Source: Pontibacter arcticus (GTDB lineage Bacteria; Bacteroidota; Bacteroidia; Cytophagales; Hymenobacteraceae). From it: 64,000 nucleotides of DNA. The stretch covers positions 310,001 to 374,000 of the forward strand of contig NZ_QMDV01000002.1 of NCBI RefSeq assembly GCF_003284895.1, written 5' to 3'. The notes under the pieces were generated by a model that was not told the origin of the DNA, made no database searches, and saw nothing but the letters and a program-made list of their open reading frames with translations. Both the position numbers and the translations under genes were made by a program. Position 1 is the stretch's first letter. Each line of letters starts with the position of its first letter. Positions 8,721 to 18,491 of this stretch are shown here, in pieces.

Positions 8721-9743
8721 CTAGCGCATCAGGAATTTAAACTTATCGATGTTTTTCAGGGCTACACCTGTACCCTTGATCACAGCCAGTAAAGGGCCCT
8801 CTACCACATGCACCGGCAACCTGGTTTTAGCAGCCAGCCTGTTATCGAGTCCGCGCAGCAGTGCACCGCCACCGGTTAAGTAAATGCCCGATTGGTGAAT
8901 ATCTGATGAAAGTTCGGGTGGCGTTAACTCCAGCGTGACCAGAATGGCGTCTTCAATTTTAGTTATGGACTTATCGAGGCAGGAAGCTATATCTTGATAA
9001 GTGACCGTTACTTGTTTAGGCAACCCCGTCATCAGGTCCCGTCCCTTTACGGCATAGGGCTCAGGCGCTTCCGGCAGATCGTAAACAGCAGCGCCAACCT
9101 CAAGCTTAATTTTTTCGGCTGTACTTTGCCCGATCAGGATGTTGTGTTGCTTGCGCATGTACTGCATGATATCGTCATCAAAAACATTACCTGCCACACG
9201 TACTGTTTGTTTGCATACAATACCACTCAGAGCAATTACGGCAATCTCGGTAATACCGCTTCCGATGTCGATGATCATGTGCCCGTTTGGTTCCTGCACG
9301 TCCAGGCCAATGCCAATGGCGGCTGCAACCGGCTCGTGTATCAGGTATACTTCTTTGGCGCCCGCTATAACGGCAGAATCGCGGATAGCTCTTTTCTCAA
9401 CTTCGGTAATACCAGCCGGCACACACACCACCATGCGGTAAGAAGGAGAGAAGCCACGTCGCTCCGGAAATGCTAATTTCAGCATACCCTTGATCATGTG
9501 CTCTGCCGCATGGAAATCTGCGATCACGCCATTCTTAAGGGGGCGGATGGTGCGGATGTTTTCGTGCTCTTTGCCTTCCATCTGTTCGGCTTTGCTGCCC
9601 ACAGCCAGTACCTGGCCGGTGGCACGGTTAAAAGCGATGATAGAAGGTTCGTCCAGTATTATTTTACCATCCTGTAGCACCAGGAAATTTGCCGTTCCTA
9701 TGTCTATTGCGATGCCTTGTGTCAGGAAGTTAAAGAGACCCAT
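8721..9743 (-). CDS. mreB: MreB/Mbl family actin-like rod-shape protein
   Basis: A 340-residue bacterial actin homologue that polymerises under the inner membrane and guides cell-wall synthesis. The ATPase motifs are visible: phosphate-1 near residues 12-20 (IDIGTANFLV), phosphate-2 near 157-168 (IDIGSGITEIAV), the VCVPAGITEVEKRA stretch, and the adenosine-binding GGGALLRGLD near the C terminus. Length is typical. It is not followed by mreC, mreD, a penicillin-binding protein or rodA, so it is probably an additional, stand-alone paralogue rather than the mreBCD operon copy. It is transcribed alone. Confidence 0.9.
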   Translation of the reverse strand: MGLFNFLTQGIAIDIGTANFLVLQDGKIILDEPSIIAFNRATGQVLAVGSKAEQMEGKEHENIRTIRPLKNGVIADFHAAEHMIKGMLKLAFPERRGFSPSYRMVVCVPAGITEVEKRAIRDSAVIAGAKEVYLIHEPVAAAIGIGLDVQEPNGHMIIDIGSGITEIAVIALSGIVCKQTVRVAGNVFDDDIMQYMRKQHNILIGQSTAEKIKLEVGAAVYDLPEAPEPYAVKGRDLMTGLPKQVTVTYQDIASCLDKSITKIEDAILVTLELTPPELSSDIHQSGIYLTGGGALLRGLDNRLAAKTRLPVHVVEGPLLAVIKGTGVALKNIDKFKFLMR

Positions 9744-10306
9744 AGTAAAAAGTATATTGGTGAATAGCTGCTGTTTAAAACAGCATGGTTTGTAAATGTA
9801 TCTGAAATTAAGAACTGAAGAAGTTACCAGAACTGTAAAGTGCTTTACCTGGCTTTCGTACTACAGGTTTAAAGCTAAAAGCAAACTGTGGTAATAATTG
9901 TGTGGTGAGTTGCCGGTTGTACGGCTTACCTGTTAAAGGCTTTCGGTACCGATAGAAAGTACAGGCGGTAACCTGTAAGTTCATCGCAGAGCGTAACATG
10001 GTGAGATGATGCTACAAAACCAGTAACCGGCTTTAAACAAGAAAAAGGAAGTATAGCTGGTGGCAACAAGGTAATTTATAATGTTAAGTTGTAAAGTTCG
10101 TGAATAGGGGCCTGAATAGCAACCTAAAGTATAAACCACGGCCTATGCTGGCATTATCAGGCACGTTTTATACATTGCTAAGATCTCTCCCAGATGGATT
10201 ATTTACTGATCAGGAAAACTTTTATACTAAATTATATGTATATACATTAAATGTACATACATTTGTAATATTATCACGAATCATTAAAACGTTAACATAA
10301 AAAATC
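9744..10306. other. 563-bp divergent intergenic region
   Basis: The region separates mreB (leftward) from the yceI operon (rightward). Two short frames in it (63 and 66 codons) have no signal, family or composition supporting translation. The part near yceI is AT-rich and holds the palindromes at 10236-10262. Confidence 0.6.
10236..10262. promoter_or_regulatory. Tandem palindromic candidate operator upstream of the yceI-mhqO-mhqD operon
   Basis: ATGTATATACAT (10236-10247) is a perfect 12-bp palindrome. A close second copy, ATGTACATACAT, lies at 10251-10262, so the centres are about 15 bp apart. The pair sits 45-70 bp before the yceI ATG, where a repressor of MarR or TetR type would bind. No regulator is encoded next door. 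The operator role is inferred from symmetry and position. Confidence 0.5.
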
Positions 10307-10843
10307 ATGGCAACAATTAACTGGGCAGTAGACCCAACCCACAGCGAAGTTCAGTTTAAAGTAAAGCACCTGATGATCACGACCGTGACGGGGTATTTCA
10401 AAAATTTTAATATTGAGGCTGTTACCGCGGACGAAGATTTTACCAAAGCAGAGCGCGTTGTTTTTACGGCTGATGTAAACTCGATCAGCACCAACAACGA
10501 GCAACGTGATACGCACCTTAAATCGCCGGACTTTTTCGATGCAGAAAAGTATAGCGAAGTTCGTTTTGAAGCGTCGCGTTATGAGGCAGCAGGTGGTAAC
10601 GATTATAAGCTGCACGGCAACCTGACAATCCGGGATGTGACCAAGCCTGTAACCGTGAATGTAGAATTTGGCGGTATTGTAGTAGACCCTTATGGGCAGA
10701 CCAAAGCAGGTTTTACCGTTAATACAAAGATCAGTCGCAAAGAATTTGGCCTTACCTGGAACGCCGTGACCGAGGCGGGCAGCGTAGTAGTAAGCGACGA
10801 AATAAAGCTGCAGGCAGAAATACAGTTAGTAAAACAAGCCTGA
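10307..10843 (+). CDS. YceI family lipocalin-like protein
   Basis: A 178-residue protein of the YceI family, a lipocalin-like barrel that binds polyprenoid or lipidic ligands. Family features are the opening W-x-VDPTHSEVQFKVKH, the LKSPDFFDAEKY block and the VEFGG...TKAGF block. There is no signal peptide, so this copy is predicted to be cytoplasmic, unlike E. coli YceI. It is the first gene of a probable three-gene operon (58 bp to the dioxygenase, then 51 bp to the esterase) preceded by a tandem palindrome. Related genes are found with quinone or oxidative stress operons. Confidence 0.9.
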   Translation: MATINWAVDPTHSEVQFKVKHLMITTVTGYFKNFNIEAVTADEDFTKAERVVFTADVNSISTNNEQRDTHLKSPDFFDAEKYSEVRFEASRYEAAGGNDYKLHGNLTIRDVTKPVTVNVEFGGIVVDPYGQTKAGFTVNTKISRKEFGLTWNAVTEAGSVVVSDEIKLQAEIQLVKQA

Positions 10844-10901
10844 GGTAGCTGCGGTCCCGGTTTCGAAGTATAAACTGGTAACGGATATAGCAATATAAAG
10901 T

Positions 10902-11846
10902 ATGATCAATATGGAAAACAGAATAGAAGGCTTGCACCACATCACTGCCATTGCAAGTATGGCCAAGCGCAATCTCGATTTTTATACCAAAATACTAGGC
11001 CTGCGCCTGCTTAAAAAAACGGTAAACTTTGATGATCCGGGCACATACCATTTATACTTTGGGGATGAGCGCGGAAGTGCCGGCACCATCCTGACCTTTT
11101 TCCCATACGAAGGTGCACGCAGAGGCAGCTCGGGAACCGGTATGGTTACCAATATTGCTTATTCGGTGCCGGAAGGCAGCTTTGATTTCTGGATAGAGCG
11201 GTTCGAAAAGCATAACGTGATTTACAACAAGCCTTCCGAAAAATTCGGCGAAAAGTTCCTGACCTTTCTGGACCCGGATGGGTTGAAGCTGGAGTTAGTT
11301 ATACCGAAGAACGGCGATAGCAGAACTCCCTGGGAAACCGAAGAAGTAAAAGCAGCAGTGGCTACCAAAGGCTTTCATGGCGTTACCTTAACCCTGCAAA
11401 ACCAGAAAGAAACAGCCCGCATTTTAACAGATATTTTTGGCTATACCCTGGAGGAGCAAAGCGGAAACCGTTACCGTTATGTTACAGAAGCGGTAACTTC
11501 TGCTAATATCGTAGACCTGGTGGAATTACCAAACGAGGCGCGTGGCATAGGCGGTGCCGGTACCAACCACCACATTGCTTTCCGGGTGAAGAACGAAGAG
11601 GTACTGATGCAGTTTCATGATAAGATTGCGAGCCTTGGCTACAACATCACCAACAAAATAGACCGCAATTATTTTTATTCGCTCTATTTCCGGGAGCCGG
11701 GCGGTGTGCTGTTCGAGATCGCTACCGATAATCCTGGTTTTGGAATTGATGAGCCATGGGATAAGTTGGGCTCAAGCTTGCTGCTGCCACCTCAGTACGA
11801 ATCGCGCAGAGCACAAATAGAAGCTGTGTTGCCCAAAGTAGACTAA
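10902..11846 (+). CDS. MhqO-like ring-cleaving dioxygenase (glyoxalase/VOC superfamily)
   Basis: A 314-residue enzyme with two vicinal-oxygen-chelate repeats (about 8-130 and 155-280). It resembles B. subtilis MhqO and related hydroquinone/ring-cleaving dioxygenases. Candidate Fe/Mn ligands are the His pair near 12-13 (GLHHIT), His223/His224 (NHHIAF) and Glu272 (LFEIATDNPGF). ATG codons at 10902 and 10911 are both possible starts. It lies between yceI and an MhqD-like esterase, the same pairing seen in quinone-detoxifying mhq operons, so a role in degrading quinone-type electrophiles is likely. Confidence 0.87.
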   Translation: MINMENRIEGLHHITAIASMAKRNLDFYTKILGLRLLKKTVNFDDPGTYHLYFGDERGSAGTILTFFPYEGARRGSSGTGMVTNIAYSVPEGSFDFWIERFEKHNVIYNKPSEKFGEKFLTFLDPDGLKLELVIPKNGDSRTPWETEEVKAAVATKGFHGVTLTLQNQKETARILTDIFGYTLEEQSGNRYRYVTEAVTSANIVDLVELPNEARGIGGAGTNHHIAFRVKNEEVLMQFHDKIASLGYNITNKIDRNYFYSLYFREPGGVLFEIATDNPGFGIDEPWDKLGSSLLLPPQYESRRAQIEAVLPKVD

Positions 11847-11897
11847 GCAATTATAAAACCTGAGGCATACATTTTATACTTTTATAATTACCGATAA

Positions 11898-12518
11898 ATG
11901 TATACGCATACTACAAACGTGATAAGCAGCGGTAAACCGTTAGCAGAAACAGGAAAAGCCCTTATTCTGGTACATGGTCGCGGCGCTTCGGCGCAAAGTA
12001 TACTCGACCTGGCCAATTACCTGCCTGTTCAGGACTATACTTTGTTTGCACCGCAGGCTACGACAAACAGCTGGTACCCCTACAGTTTTATGGCGCCGGA
12101 AGTACAAAACCAACCGGCACTGGATTCGGCGCTGGAGCAGCTGGATGCCTTGGTTAAAAGTATACTTGACCAAGGCGTTAAAACTGAGAATTTATACTTA
12201 GGCGGGTTCTCGCAAGGGGCTTGTCTTACTTCAGAATATGCTGCTCGTAATGCCACTAAATATGGCGGACTGCTGCTATTTACCGGCGGTCTTATTGGGG
12301 AGCAGCTGGTCGCAACCAGGTATAAAGGCGACTTTGCCGGAACGCCCGTACTTATCACCACCGGCGATCCGGATGCGCATGTGCCGGTTAGCAGGGTAGA
12401 AGAAACTGTAGCGGTCATGGAAAAGCTCGGCGCTGTCGTTACTAAAAAGATATACCCTGGCAGGCCGCATACCATTTTGCAGGAAGAACTCGATCTGGCC
12501 AGTAAGCTCTTTCAGTAA
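11898..12518 (+). CDS. MhqD-like phospholipase/carboxylesterase
   Basis: A 206-residue alpha/beta hydrolase. The oxyanion region LVHGRGAS is near residue 24, the nucleophile elbow GFSQG places Ser105, the probable acid is Asp159 in GDPDAHVP, and His191 lies in GRPHTI. No signal peptide is present. The short length and motif order fit the phospholipase/carboxylesterase family that includes MhqD. It is the last gene of the yceI-dioxygenase-esterase operon and is followed by a 25-bp hairpin. The gene itself carries four copies of the AAGTATA/TATACTT motif, including AAGTATACTT at 12158. Confidence 0.88.
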   Translation: MYTHTTNVISSGKPLAETGKALILVHGRGASAQSILDLANYLPVQDYTLFAPQATTNSWYPYSFMAPEVQNQPALDSALEQLDALVKSILDQGVKTENLYLGGFSQGACLTSEYAARNATKYGGLLLFTGGLIGEQLVATRYKGDFAGTPVLITTGDPDAHVPVSRVEETVAVMEKLGAVVTKKIYPGRPHTILQEELDLASKLFQ

Positions 12519-12575
12519 ATTAATACCAGCTAATTTATTGTTTTGCTATCGGCAAAGAAAAGAGTAGTGGAAACA

Positions 12576-12632
12576 ATCAGATCATAAAAAAGGCATCTAT
12601 CGTGTTTATAGATGCCTTTTTTATGATCTGAT
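12576..12632. terminator. Exceptionally long perfect terminator hairpin
   Basis: Arms 12576-12600 and 12608-12632 are perfect reverse complements over 25 bp with a 7-nt loop (CGTGTTT). The stem contains an A6 run on the left and a T6 run on the right, so it can act in both directions. It ends the yceI-dioxygenase-esterase operon. Confidence 0.9.
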
Positions 12633-12847
12633 CAGCAAATTGGTTTGTGCAGCCTTTATCTGAAATTGCTGAGGCTTGTTTGTGGCAGCTATTTCTATAC
12701 TTTGTTTATAAAAATCGAGGTAATTTCAGATGATAACTTATCACCTAGTATTGTACTTACTGCGTGATATACGTAAGCTTTGTTACAAATCCGTAAATAA
12801 TTGTATAAACCCGGTAATTACAAATGCTGCGCTACATAATTAAAACC

Positions 12848-12864
12848 AACTATCGTACATAGTT
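12848..12864. promoter_or_regulatory. Small inverted repeat upstream of the NarL-type regulator
   Basis: AACTAT and ATAGTT arms are separated by 5 nt (CGTAC), about 195 bp before the response regulator ATG. It may be an operator; the evidence is symmetry alone. Confidence 0.25.
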
Positions 12865-12920
12865 AGACAATACTTTTTATGGAATGCAGCTCGTAGAAGG
12901 TATTTCATTACCCAACTGGT

Positions 12921-12966
12921 ACGAGCGGAACCTCCCTTATTAGGTGCTGAGGATGGTTCCGCTCGT
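12921..12966. other. Stem-loop in the leader of the response-regulator gene
   Basis: A perfect 12-bp GC-rich stem (12921-12932 with 12955-12966) encloses a 22-nt loop and is followed by only a short T run (TTTGG). It lies about 90 bp upstream of the NarL-type regulator. It could be the terminator of a short transcript or leader RNA, or a protein-binding hairpin. The 539-bp gap around it holds no convincing gene. Confidence 0.5.
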
Positions 12967-13057
12967 TTTGGTGCTTACTGGTTTCTCAGTTAGTTTTTAT
13001 ACTTTGAAAGTTAGTTGTCATTGAATCATATTAAAATCATCAGCTCAGAAAATACAA

Positions 13058-13732
13058 ATGGAAGAAATCAAACACGTTAGGGTTATCATTACAGAGGATC
13101 ATATGATCTTACGGCAAGGCCTTAGAATGTTGCTTTCCGAAGACAGCGAGATTGATGTAGTAGGGGAGGCCGGCAATGGTGTTGAGTTACTGGAGCTGCT
13201 TGCCCAGACACCTGCCGATGTGGTACTGATGGATATTAATATGCCGGAAATGGATGGTTTTGAAGCTACAACGCGCGTGGTGTCAGCATTCCCGGATACA
13301 AGGGTTATTGCACTCTCGATGCTGAACAGTTTGCCTTATGTGCAAAAAATCATGCAGTGCGGCGCTTCGGGTTATCTCCTCAAAACAACGGGCAAAGATG
13401 AGTTGCGCTCTGCCATAAAACTGGTTGCCGGCGGCACCACCTACATCTGCAGCGAACTAGCTGTAAATATGCTGTCTAACGCGATGGCACCGGCACAGCC
13501 GGCTAACGATTCGATAACACATGTGGGGTTATCGAAGCGCGAAGTGGAAGTTTTAGCATTGATTGCCGAAGGCTACACAAATGCCCAGATAGCAGACAAG
13601 CTTTTCAACAGCAAACGAACCATCGAAACCCACCGCCAGAATATTCTGGAAAAAACTGGCGCAAAAAATACAGCCAATCTTATCAAATATGCCATCCGCC
13701 ATAAGATTATTGATCTGGGCGCATCAGACTAA
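13058..13732 (+). CDS. NarL/FixJ (LuxR-type) response regulator
   Basis: A 224-residue two-component regulator. The receiver domain (about 6-125) has the phospho-acceptor Asp59 (LMDINMPEMDG) with the acidic pair near 13-14 (TEDH). A LuxR-type helix-turn-helix (about 154-215) shows LSKREVEVLALIAEG, IADKLFNSKRTIETHR and the following helix. The natural partner is a HisKA_3 kinase, and one lies just downstream on the opposite strand (14302-18291). The pairing is inference from domain class and proximity. It ends 6 bp from the convergent small gene at 13739. Confidence 0.93.
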   Translation: MEEIKHVRVIITEDHMILRQGLRMLLSEDSEIDVVGEAGNGVELLELLAQTPADVVLMDINMPEMDGFEATTRVVSAFPDTRVIALSMLNSLPYVQKIMQCGASGYLLKTTGKDELRSAIKLVAGGTTYICSELAVNMLSNAMAPAQPANDSITHVGLSKREVEVLALIAEGYTNAQIADKLFNSKRTIETHRQNILEKTGAKNTANLIKYAIRHKIIDLGASD

Positions 13733-13738
13733 AAGCGC

Positions 13739-14035
13739 TTATTCCTGCGTCTTGTTTTGTGCCATACGCTCCAGCGTTCCCTGTGTATTCAGTAAGCTTT
13801 TCAAGGTAAGGTATTCGGGTGAGTTGTGTACAATAACCTTGGTATCGGAGAGGAATATTTCAAAGGTCAAAAGTAACTCAGTACTTAAATCTATACGTTG
13901 GGAAGCTGATGCAAGACCGGGTTCCGGCTTAATATGCAGGCTATCAGTAAAAATCTGAACTGTAAAGGTTTCAATCTCACCTGCTTCCTGCTTTTGCTCA
14001 AATTCCTGAAGCAACAGCTGCACTTTTTCTATCAT
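13739..14035 (-). CDS. Conserved-looking small protein of unknown function
   Basis: A 98-residue soluble protein, rich in Glu and Gln, with no signal peptide or membrane segment. The N terminus looks helical (MIEKVQLLLQEFEQKQE) and the middle alternates polar and hydrophobic residues as in beta strands (FTVQIFTDSLHI, LLTFEIFLSDTKVIV). I do not recognise the family. It sits between a NarL-type regulator and a HisKA_3 CheB-CheR kinase, reads in the same direction as the kinase and starts 266 bp beyond the kinase stop, so it might be co-transcribed with it. The compact position filling the gap supports a real gene. Confidence 0.6.
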   Translation of the reverse strand: MIEKVQLLLQEFEQKQEAGEIETFTVQIFTDSLHIKPEPGLASASQRIDLSTELLLTFEIFLSDTKVIVHNSPEYLTLKSLLNTQGTLERMAQNKTQE

Positions 14036-14301
14036 CTAATCCCTTTTATATAGTTTGCCTGAAATTGGCGGTTACTTTGCCTATATAAAAGTACGGAGAT
14101 TGAATAGCATTTTCAAGCGTAACAATACGTAAATAAGCTAAGTATAAACAGCAAGTTAACTATTCTGGATTTTGCATACAGAAAGCTCTTTGCCTGTATG
14201 CCGGCCAGGTTAAGAAAGCAGGCAGAGCCAGGTCGTAACAGCTGGAATAAAGGAAGCTACTGCCCGGATCAGATAACGTATAACCGAGCAGTAATTTGTT
14301 T

Positions 14302-17300
14302 TTATTTTATAGCGAGGCTCGGGTTAAACGAGATCTCTATTCTGCAGCCTTTACCTGGGGCTGTCTGGATGTCAAACTTTCCATCCAGCAGGTTTACCCG
14401 GTTCTTTATACTTTTTAGACCGACACCGTCTTGCTTCTGAAGGTCATCCTCGGCTATGCCTTTACCGTTATCCTGTACTCTCAGAAGTATATTTTCGCTT
14501 TCCTGAGTTAGTGCTATTGTTGCTCTGGTGGCACCCGAATGCTTTACAACATTGTTAAGCAACTCCTGTATGATCCGGTACAAGGAGAGGGATGTATTAT
14601 AGTTTAGCGTCGCTTCAGGAATCGCGAAAGAGGACGTAATTTTCAGGTGCGGGTTCTTGAAGCGGGCGAATATTTCTTCCAGCGCTACTTTCAATCCAAA
14701 TTCCTTCAGTACGGAGGGTGTGAGCTCAAAAGAAATATTACGGGTAATCTGGATGCCTTCTTTCAGGAATTGGTCCACGCTTTCTTTTACCTTTTTCTGC
14801 TGAACTGTAGCTGGTGCCAGGTTATCGAGCCTGAGCTTTGCTGCATACAATATCTGGCCCAGGCCGTTGTGCAGCGCCTCAGATATCCTGCTCCGCTCTT
14901 CTTCCTGTGTCTGAAGTATGGTATTAAGGGTGCCGCGCTGCTGCGATAGGTTAAGTCTTATAGTAGCCTGTTCTGCGTCTTTCTGATCCTGTATGTCTGT
15001 AGCCGTCCCGATCCAGAGGGTTATTTCACCGTTATCATTCTTTACAGGTACATCTTTTATCAAATGCAGGCGGTACTTGTTATCAGCTTTACGAAGGAGG
15101 CGCGCCTGTGCATTGTGTACTTTACCGGTTGCAAGGCAATGTTTGAAATCAGGCATAATTTTTTTCAGATCATCTGGGTGAAAAACCTTCTGCCAGCCCC
15201 AGCCTTCCGACTCTTTTTCCGAAAGGCCCGTGTAATCATACCATAATTTATTAAAGGAATTGTTCTCACCGTTGGGTTTATTTGTCCAGGTAATATGCGG
15301 TACAGCTTCCAGTAATTCTTTAAACCTGTCAGCGCTTTCACGCAGCTCTTCCTGTTGTGTCAGTAAAGCCTGTTCATTCAGCTTACGATCGGTTATATCC
15401 TGCAGGGTAAGCACCAGGCCATCGCCAAACTTAACGGCCGTTACATGTAACCATACCTGCTTCTGGTTTATCTCCTGCAACATTTCCAGATCAATAGCCT
15501 TTCCAGAGTTTACAACCTCTACCATCTCCTCAAACATGCCTTGTTCCATTAACTTAGGGTAGGTATTCCAGAGGGTGCGGTCATTCAGTTTACTTTGGGG
15601 TTTATCAAACAGGTCTTGTGCTTTCTGATTTACCGTACTGATGCCGAAATCTATCACCTGGTTAATAGCAGACCTGACCGATTTTAACGCAAGTATGGCA
15701 TTGGGCGAGCTCTGAAAGATACCGGCATGCAGCAGGTGCATGGTCTTAAGTTCGTTTATCTGAACAAAAATGATGATGGCTCCGTCAATTTTACGATCCT
15801 GGGTAATATAGGGCAGCATGCGCATCTGGTACCAGACGCCGTTCTTATCCTGCAGTTCTCTTTCTATTACCTGGTTGTTGTTTATAACCAGCTTTATATC
15901 ATCCGTTAATTTGTCGTAACGCAGGTTGTTGGATATATGGTCGATTGAACGCCCTATGTCGCTTTCTATCAGGTTGATGAGACGTGTGGCGGAAGGAGTG
16001 TACTTTCGGATAATCAGTCTGCGGTCAACAAAAATCTGCCCGATATCGGTACTCCTGAAATAATTGTTCAGGTCATCATCGAGCTCAATCAGCGCTTTAA
16101 TTTTGTACTGATGCTCGGTGTTGATGGTGTGCAGTTCCTCGTTCAGCGACTGTAGTTCTTCGTTGGTACTTTGCAGCTCTTCGTTCGAGGAAAGCAGTTC
16201 TTCGTTAGTACTTTGCAGTTCCTCGTTTGATGTTTCAAGTTCTTCCACTACAGCTTGCAGGTCGTCTTTGGTATACTGCAGTTCCTGCTCCAGCTCATCC
16301 ACGCGGCTCTTGTACTGGCCTTCGCTCACGATCACGACCTGTTCCGGCTTCAGCGGAATGCGTGGTTGCTCTTCCGAAAACAAAACAAGTATATAACGCT
16401 GCAACTGCTTTTTCTCTACCAGATACGGCTTCACCACCACATTTATATACCGGAGTTGATTTTCCTGGTGCACCTGAATGTTATGCGCTACTACTTTTTC
16501 TTTTTCGGTGATGGCTTTGCGCAGCATGGCACCCAGGCTAACGGCCAGGTCCTGGGGTACAAGTTTCAGGAGGTTAAAGGTAAAGCTCTGTTCAGGCAGG
16601 TCCAGAAATTTTTTGAACTTGCCGGCAGCGTGCAGCACATCAAAGCTCTCATCTACATAAACAGCCGCATAGCCATACTCTTCCAGCACCGTTTCGCTTA
16701 GCAGTTCGTTAAAACTATGCTGTAAGATCTGCTTCGCCGTCAGGTCCCTGGATTGAGAAGGAAGTGATGTTACAAGCGGCCGCTTGCTCAGGTTACCGGT
16801 AAACGATTCTGAAAGCCCCAACGACCGTGCAGGTTCAGCGCTCCGGAAGACCTTCCATTTCTTGTTTACTTCTTCAAAGCTTTTCAGGTCGCCCACACTT
16901 TCGCTGGAACCCAGGAAAAGGTAACCATGCAGCGATAAGGCGTAATGGAATTTCCCGATCACTCTTTTCTGTAGCATCGGATTGAGGTAGATGAGCATGT
17001 TGCGGCAGCTTACCAGGTCAATTCTGCTGAAAGGTGGATCGTTGGTAACATTGTGCGGCGAGAATATCACCAAGCGGCGCACGCGCTGTGCAACTCTGTA
17101 CTTGCCTTCTTCTCTCACAAAATAATCATGGAGCCTGTCTTCCGAAACATCTGTTAAACTGCTTTTGGTGTATAAACCTTTACTGGCAAAGTCCAGCGCT
17201 TCGCGGTCTATGTCGGAGGCAAATATCTTAACTTCGAGCTCCTTTTTTACTTTATCCATATACTCCCGCACCAATATGGCAATAGAGTATGCTTCCTCGC

Positions 17301-18291
17301 CGGTAGAGCAGCCGGCCACCCAAATGCGCAACTGGTCGTTGGCCCGTTTGCGGTCGATAAGGTCCGGTAAAATAGTGCTGTCCAGAAAGGAGTAGGCTTC
17401 CTCATCCCTGAAAAATTTGGTAACCCCGATCAGAAATTCCTTGCCAAGCGTTTCCACTTCTTCGGCGTTCATGTTCAGATAATCCAGGTAATCGCTGAAA
17501 TTATTGATGCCTTTAATGTTCATGCGCCGGCTGATGCGCCGTATAATAGTAGGTTGTTTGTAGTTGCTGAAATCAATGCCGGTCTGCCCGTTAACCAGGT
17601 CCAGAATCTGGAAAAAAGTAGCTTCGGCTTCGCTGTCTGCCAGTTCTATTAGTTTGCCGTTAAAAGGGCCTAGTTTTATGTAATCCAATATTTCTGCGGA
17701 CATCAGTTCTGGTGGGAGAATATAATCGACATAACCCGAGTTGATGGCACTGCGTGGCATCCCATCGAACCGGGCTGTGGTAGGGTCTTGCACAAGCACA
17801 AGGCCTCCTTCTTTTTTAATGGCTTCAATGCCTTTTGTGCCATCGGTACCGGTACCCGAAAGTATAACACCAATAGCACGCTGCTTTTTATCCTGTGCCA
17901 GCGACATAAAAAAAGTATCGACCGTCTGGGTGCGGTTCAGGTTTGTTTTATCCTTTAAACTGAACCGGTTATTTTCGATGGTAAGTTCTTTTGTGCTTGG
18001 AATAACGTAAACGCGATTTGGTAAAAGGGGCGCATCGTGTTCTGCTTCCTGTACTTTCAGGGCCGAGTATTGTTCCAGTATTTCCGTTAACAGACTGCGG
18101 TATTCCGAGGAAATATGCTGTACGATAACGTAGGCTACATTATCCTGCGGAATAGTACTAAACATGGCTTCGAGGGCTTGCAAGCCGCCGGCAGAGGCTC
18201 CGATGCCGATCACGTATAATCTATTATCCCTACTTTTTGCCTCCTGTTTTTCCGAACCTCTATCGTTCGTTTTTTTAGTTGCTTTTGCCAT
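14302..18291 (-). CDS. CheB-CheR-PAS hybrid kinase with HisKA_3 transmitter
   Basis: A 1329-residue cytoplasmic protein. CheB domain (about 24-210): Ser33 (GASAGG), His59, Asp150 (GTGTDGT). CheR domain (about 225-485): SAM motif [12 protein letters not shown] coiled coil of SNEEL/TNEEL repeats (about 680-730) follows, then a PAS_10-like domain, another PAS and a PAS_3-like domain near 1000-1100. The transmitter is HisKA_3 type with His1141 (EALHNGLGQ), followed by a HATPase with NNVVKHSG and DNGKGI. This differs from the HisKA transmitter of the kinase at 1030, although the front two thirds are homologous. HisKA_3 kinases typically phosphorylate NarL-type regulators, and one is encoded at 13058. 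It is divergent from a stand-alone CheB gene across 200 bp. Confidence 0.93.
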   Translation of the reverse strand: MAKATKKTNDRGSEKQEAKSRDNRLYVIGIGASAGGLQALEAMFSTIPQDNVAYVIVQHISSEYRSLLTEILEQYSALKVQEAEHDAPLLPNRVYVIPSTKELTIENNRFSLKDKTNLNRTQTVDTFFMSLAQDKKQRAIGVILSGTGTDGTKGIEAIKKEGGLVLVQDPTTARFDGMPRSAINSGYVDYILPPELMSAEILDYIKLGPFNGKLIELADSEAEATFFQILDLVNGQTGIDFSNYKQPTIIRRISRRMNIKGINNFSDYLDYLNMNAEEVETLGKEFLIGVTKFFRDEEAYSFLDSTILPDLIDRKRANDQLRIWVAGCSTGEEAYSIAILVREYMDKVKKELEVKIFASDIDREALDFASKGLYTKSSLTDVSEDRLHDYFVREEGKYRVAQRVRRLVIFSPHNVTNDPPFSRIDLVSCRNMLIYLNPMLQKRVIGKFHYALSLHGYLFLGSSESVGDLKSFEEVNKKWKVFRSAEPARSLGLSESFTGNLSKRPLVTSLPSQSRDLTAKQILQHSFNELLSETVLEEYGYAAVYVDESFDVLHAAGKFKKFLDLPEQSFTFNLLKLVPQDLAVSLGAMLRKAITEKEKVVAHNIQVHQENQLRYINVVVKPYLVEKKQLQRYILVLFSEEQPRIPLKPEQVVIVSEGQYKSRVDELEQELQYTKDDLQAVVEELETSNEELQSTNEELLSSNEELQSTNEELQSLNEELHTINTEHQYKIKALIELDDDLNNYFRSTDIGQIFVDRRLIIRKYTPSATRLINLIESDIGRSIDHISNNLRYDKLTDDIKLVINNNQVIERELQDKNGVWYQMRMLPYITQDRKIDGAIIIFVQINELKTMHLLHAGIFQSSPNAILALKSVRSAINQVIDFGISTVNQKAQDLFDKPQSKLNDRTLWNTYPKLMEQGMFEEMVEVVNSGKAIDLEMLQEINQKQVWLHVTAVKFGDGLVLTLQDITDRKLNEQALLTQQEELRESADRFKELLEAVPHITWTNKPNGENNSFNKLWYDYTGLSEKESEGWGWQKVFHPDDLKKIMPDFKHCLATGKVHNAQARLLRKADNKYRLHLIKDVPVKNDNGEITLWIGTATDIQDQKDAEQATIRLNLSQQRGTLNTILQTQEEERSRISEALHNGLGQILYAAKLRLDNLAPATVQQKKVKESVDQFLKEGIQITRNISFELTPSVLKEFGLKVALEEIFARFKNPHLKITSSFAIPEATLNYNTSLSLYRIIQELLNNVVKHSGATRATIALTQESENILLRVQDNGKGIAEDDLQKQDGVGLKSIKNRVNLLDGKFDIQTAPGKGCRIEISFNPSLAIK

Positions 18292-18491
18292 GCCCTGCCT
18301 TTAACCCAATTACATTTTATAGCTGCCAATTTACCAAATTATACTATACAAAAATGGGCGGGCCACCAGGTAGCTGAAGTACTTTACGGATTAATACGTA
18401 GCCATTTTGGTTTAACACTTCATTTTAAAGCCCGTACACTAGTGAACTTTCCACTAAACTGGTGCTGCTACAGGTAAACTAATAGCGAAGT

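Noticed and set aside
9808-9999. 63-codon minus-strand frame in the mreB leader
   Set aside because: Low-complexity basic sequence in a promoter region with no supporting feature.
10100-10300. 66-codon frame before yceI
   Set aside because: It runs through the palindromic operator region and has no family or codon support.
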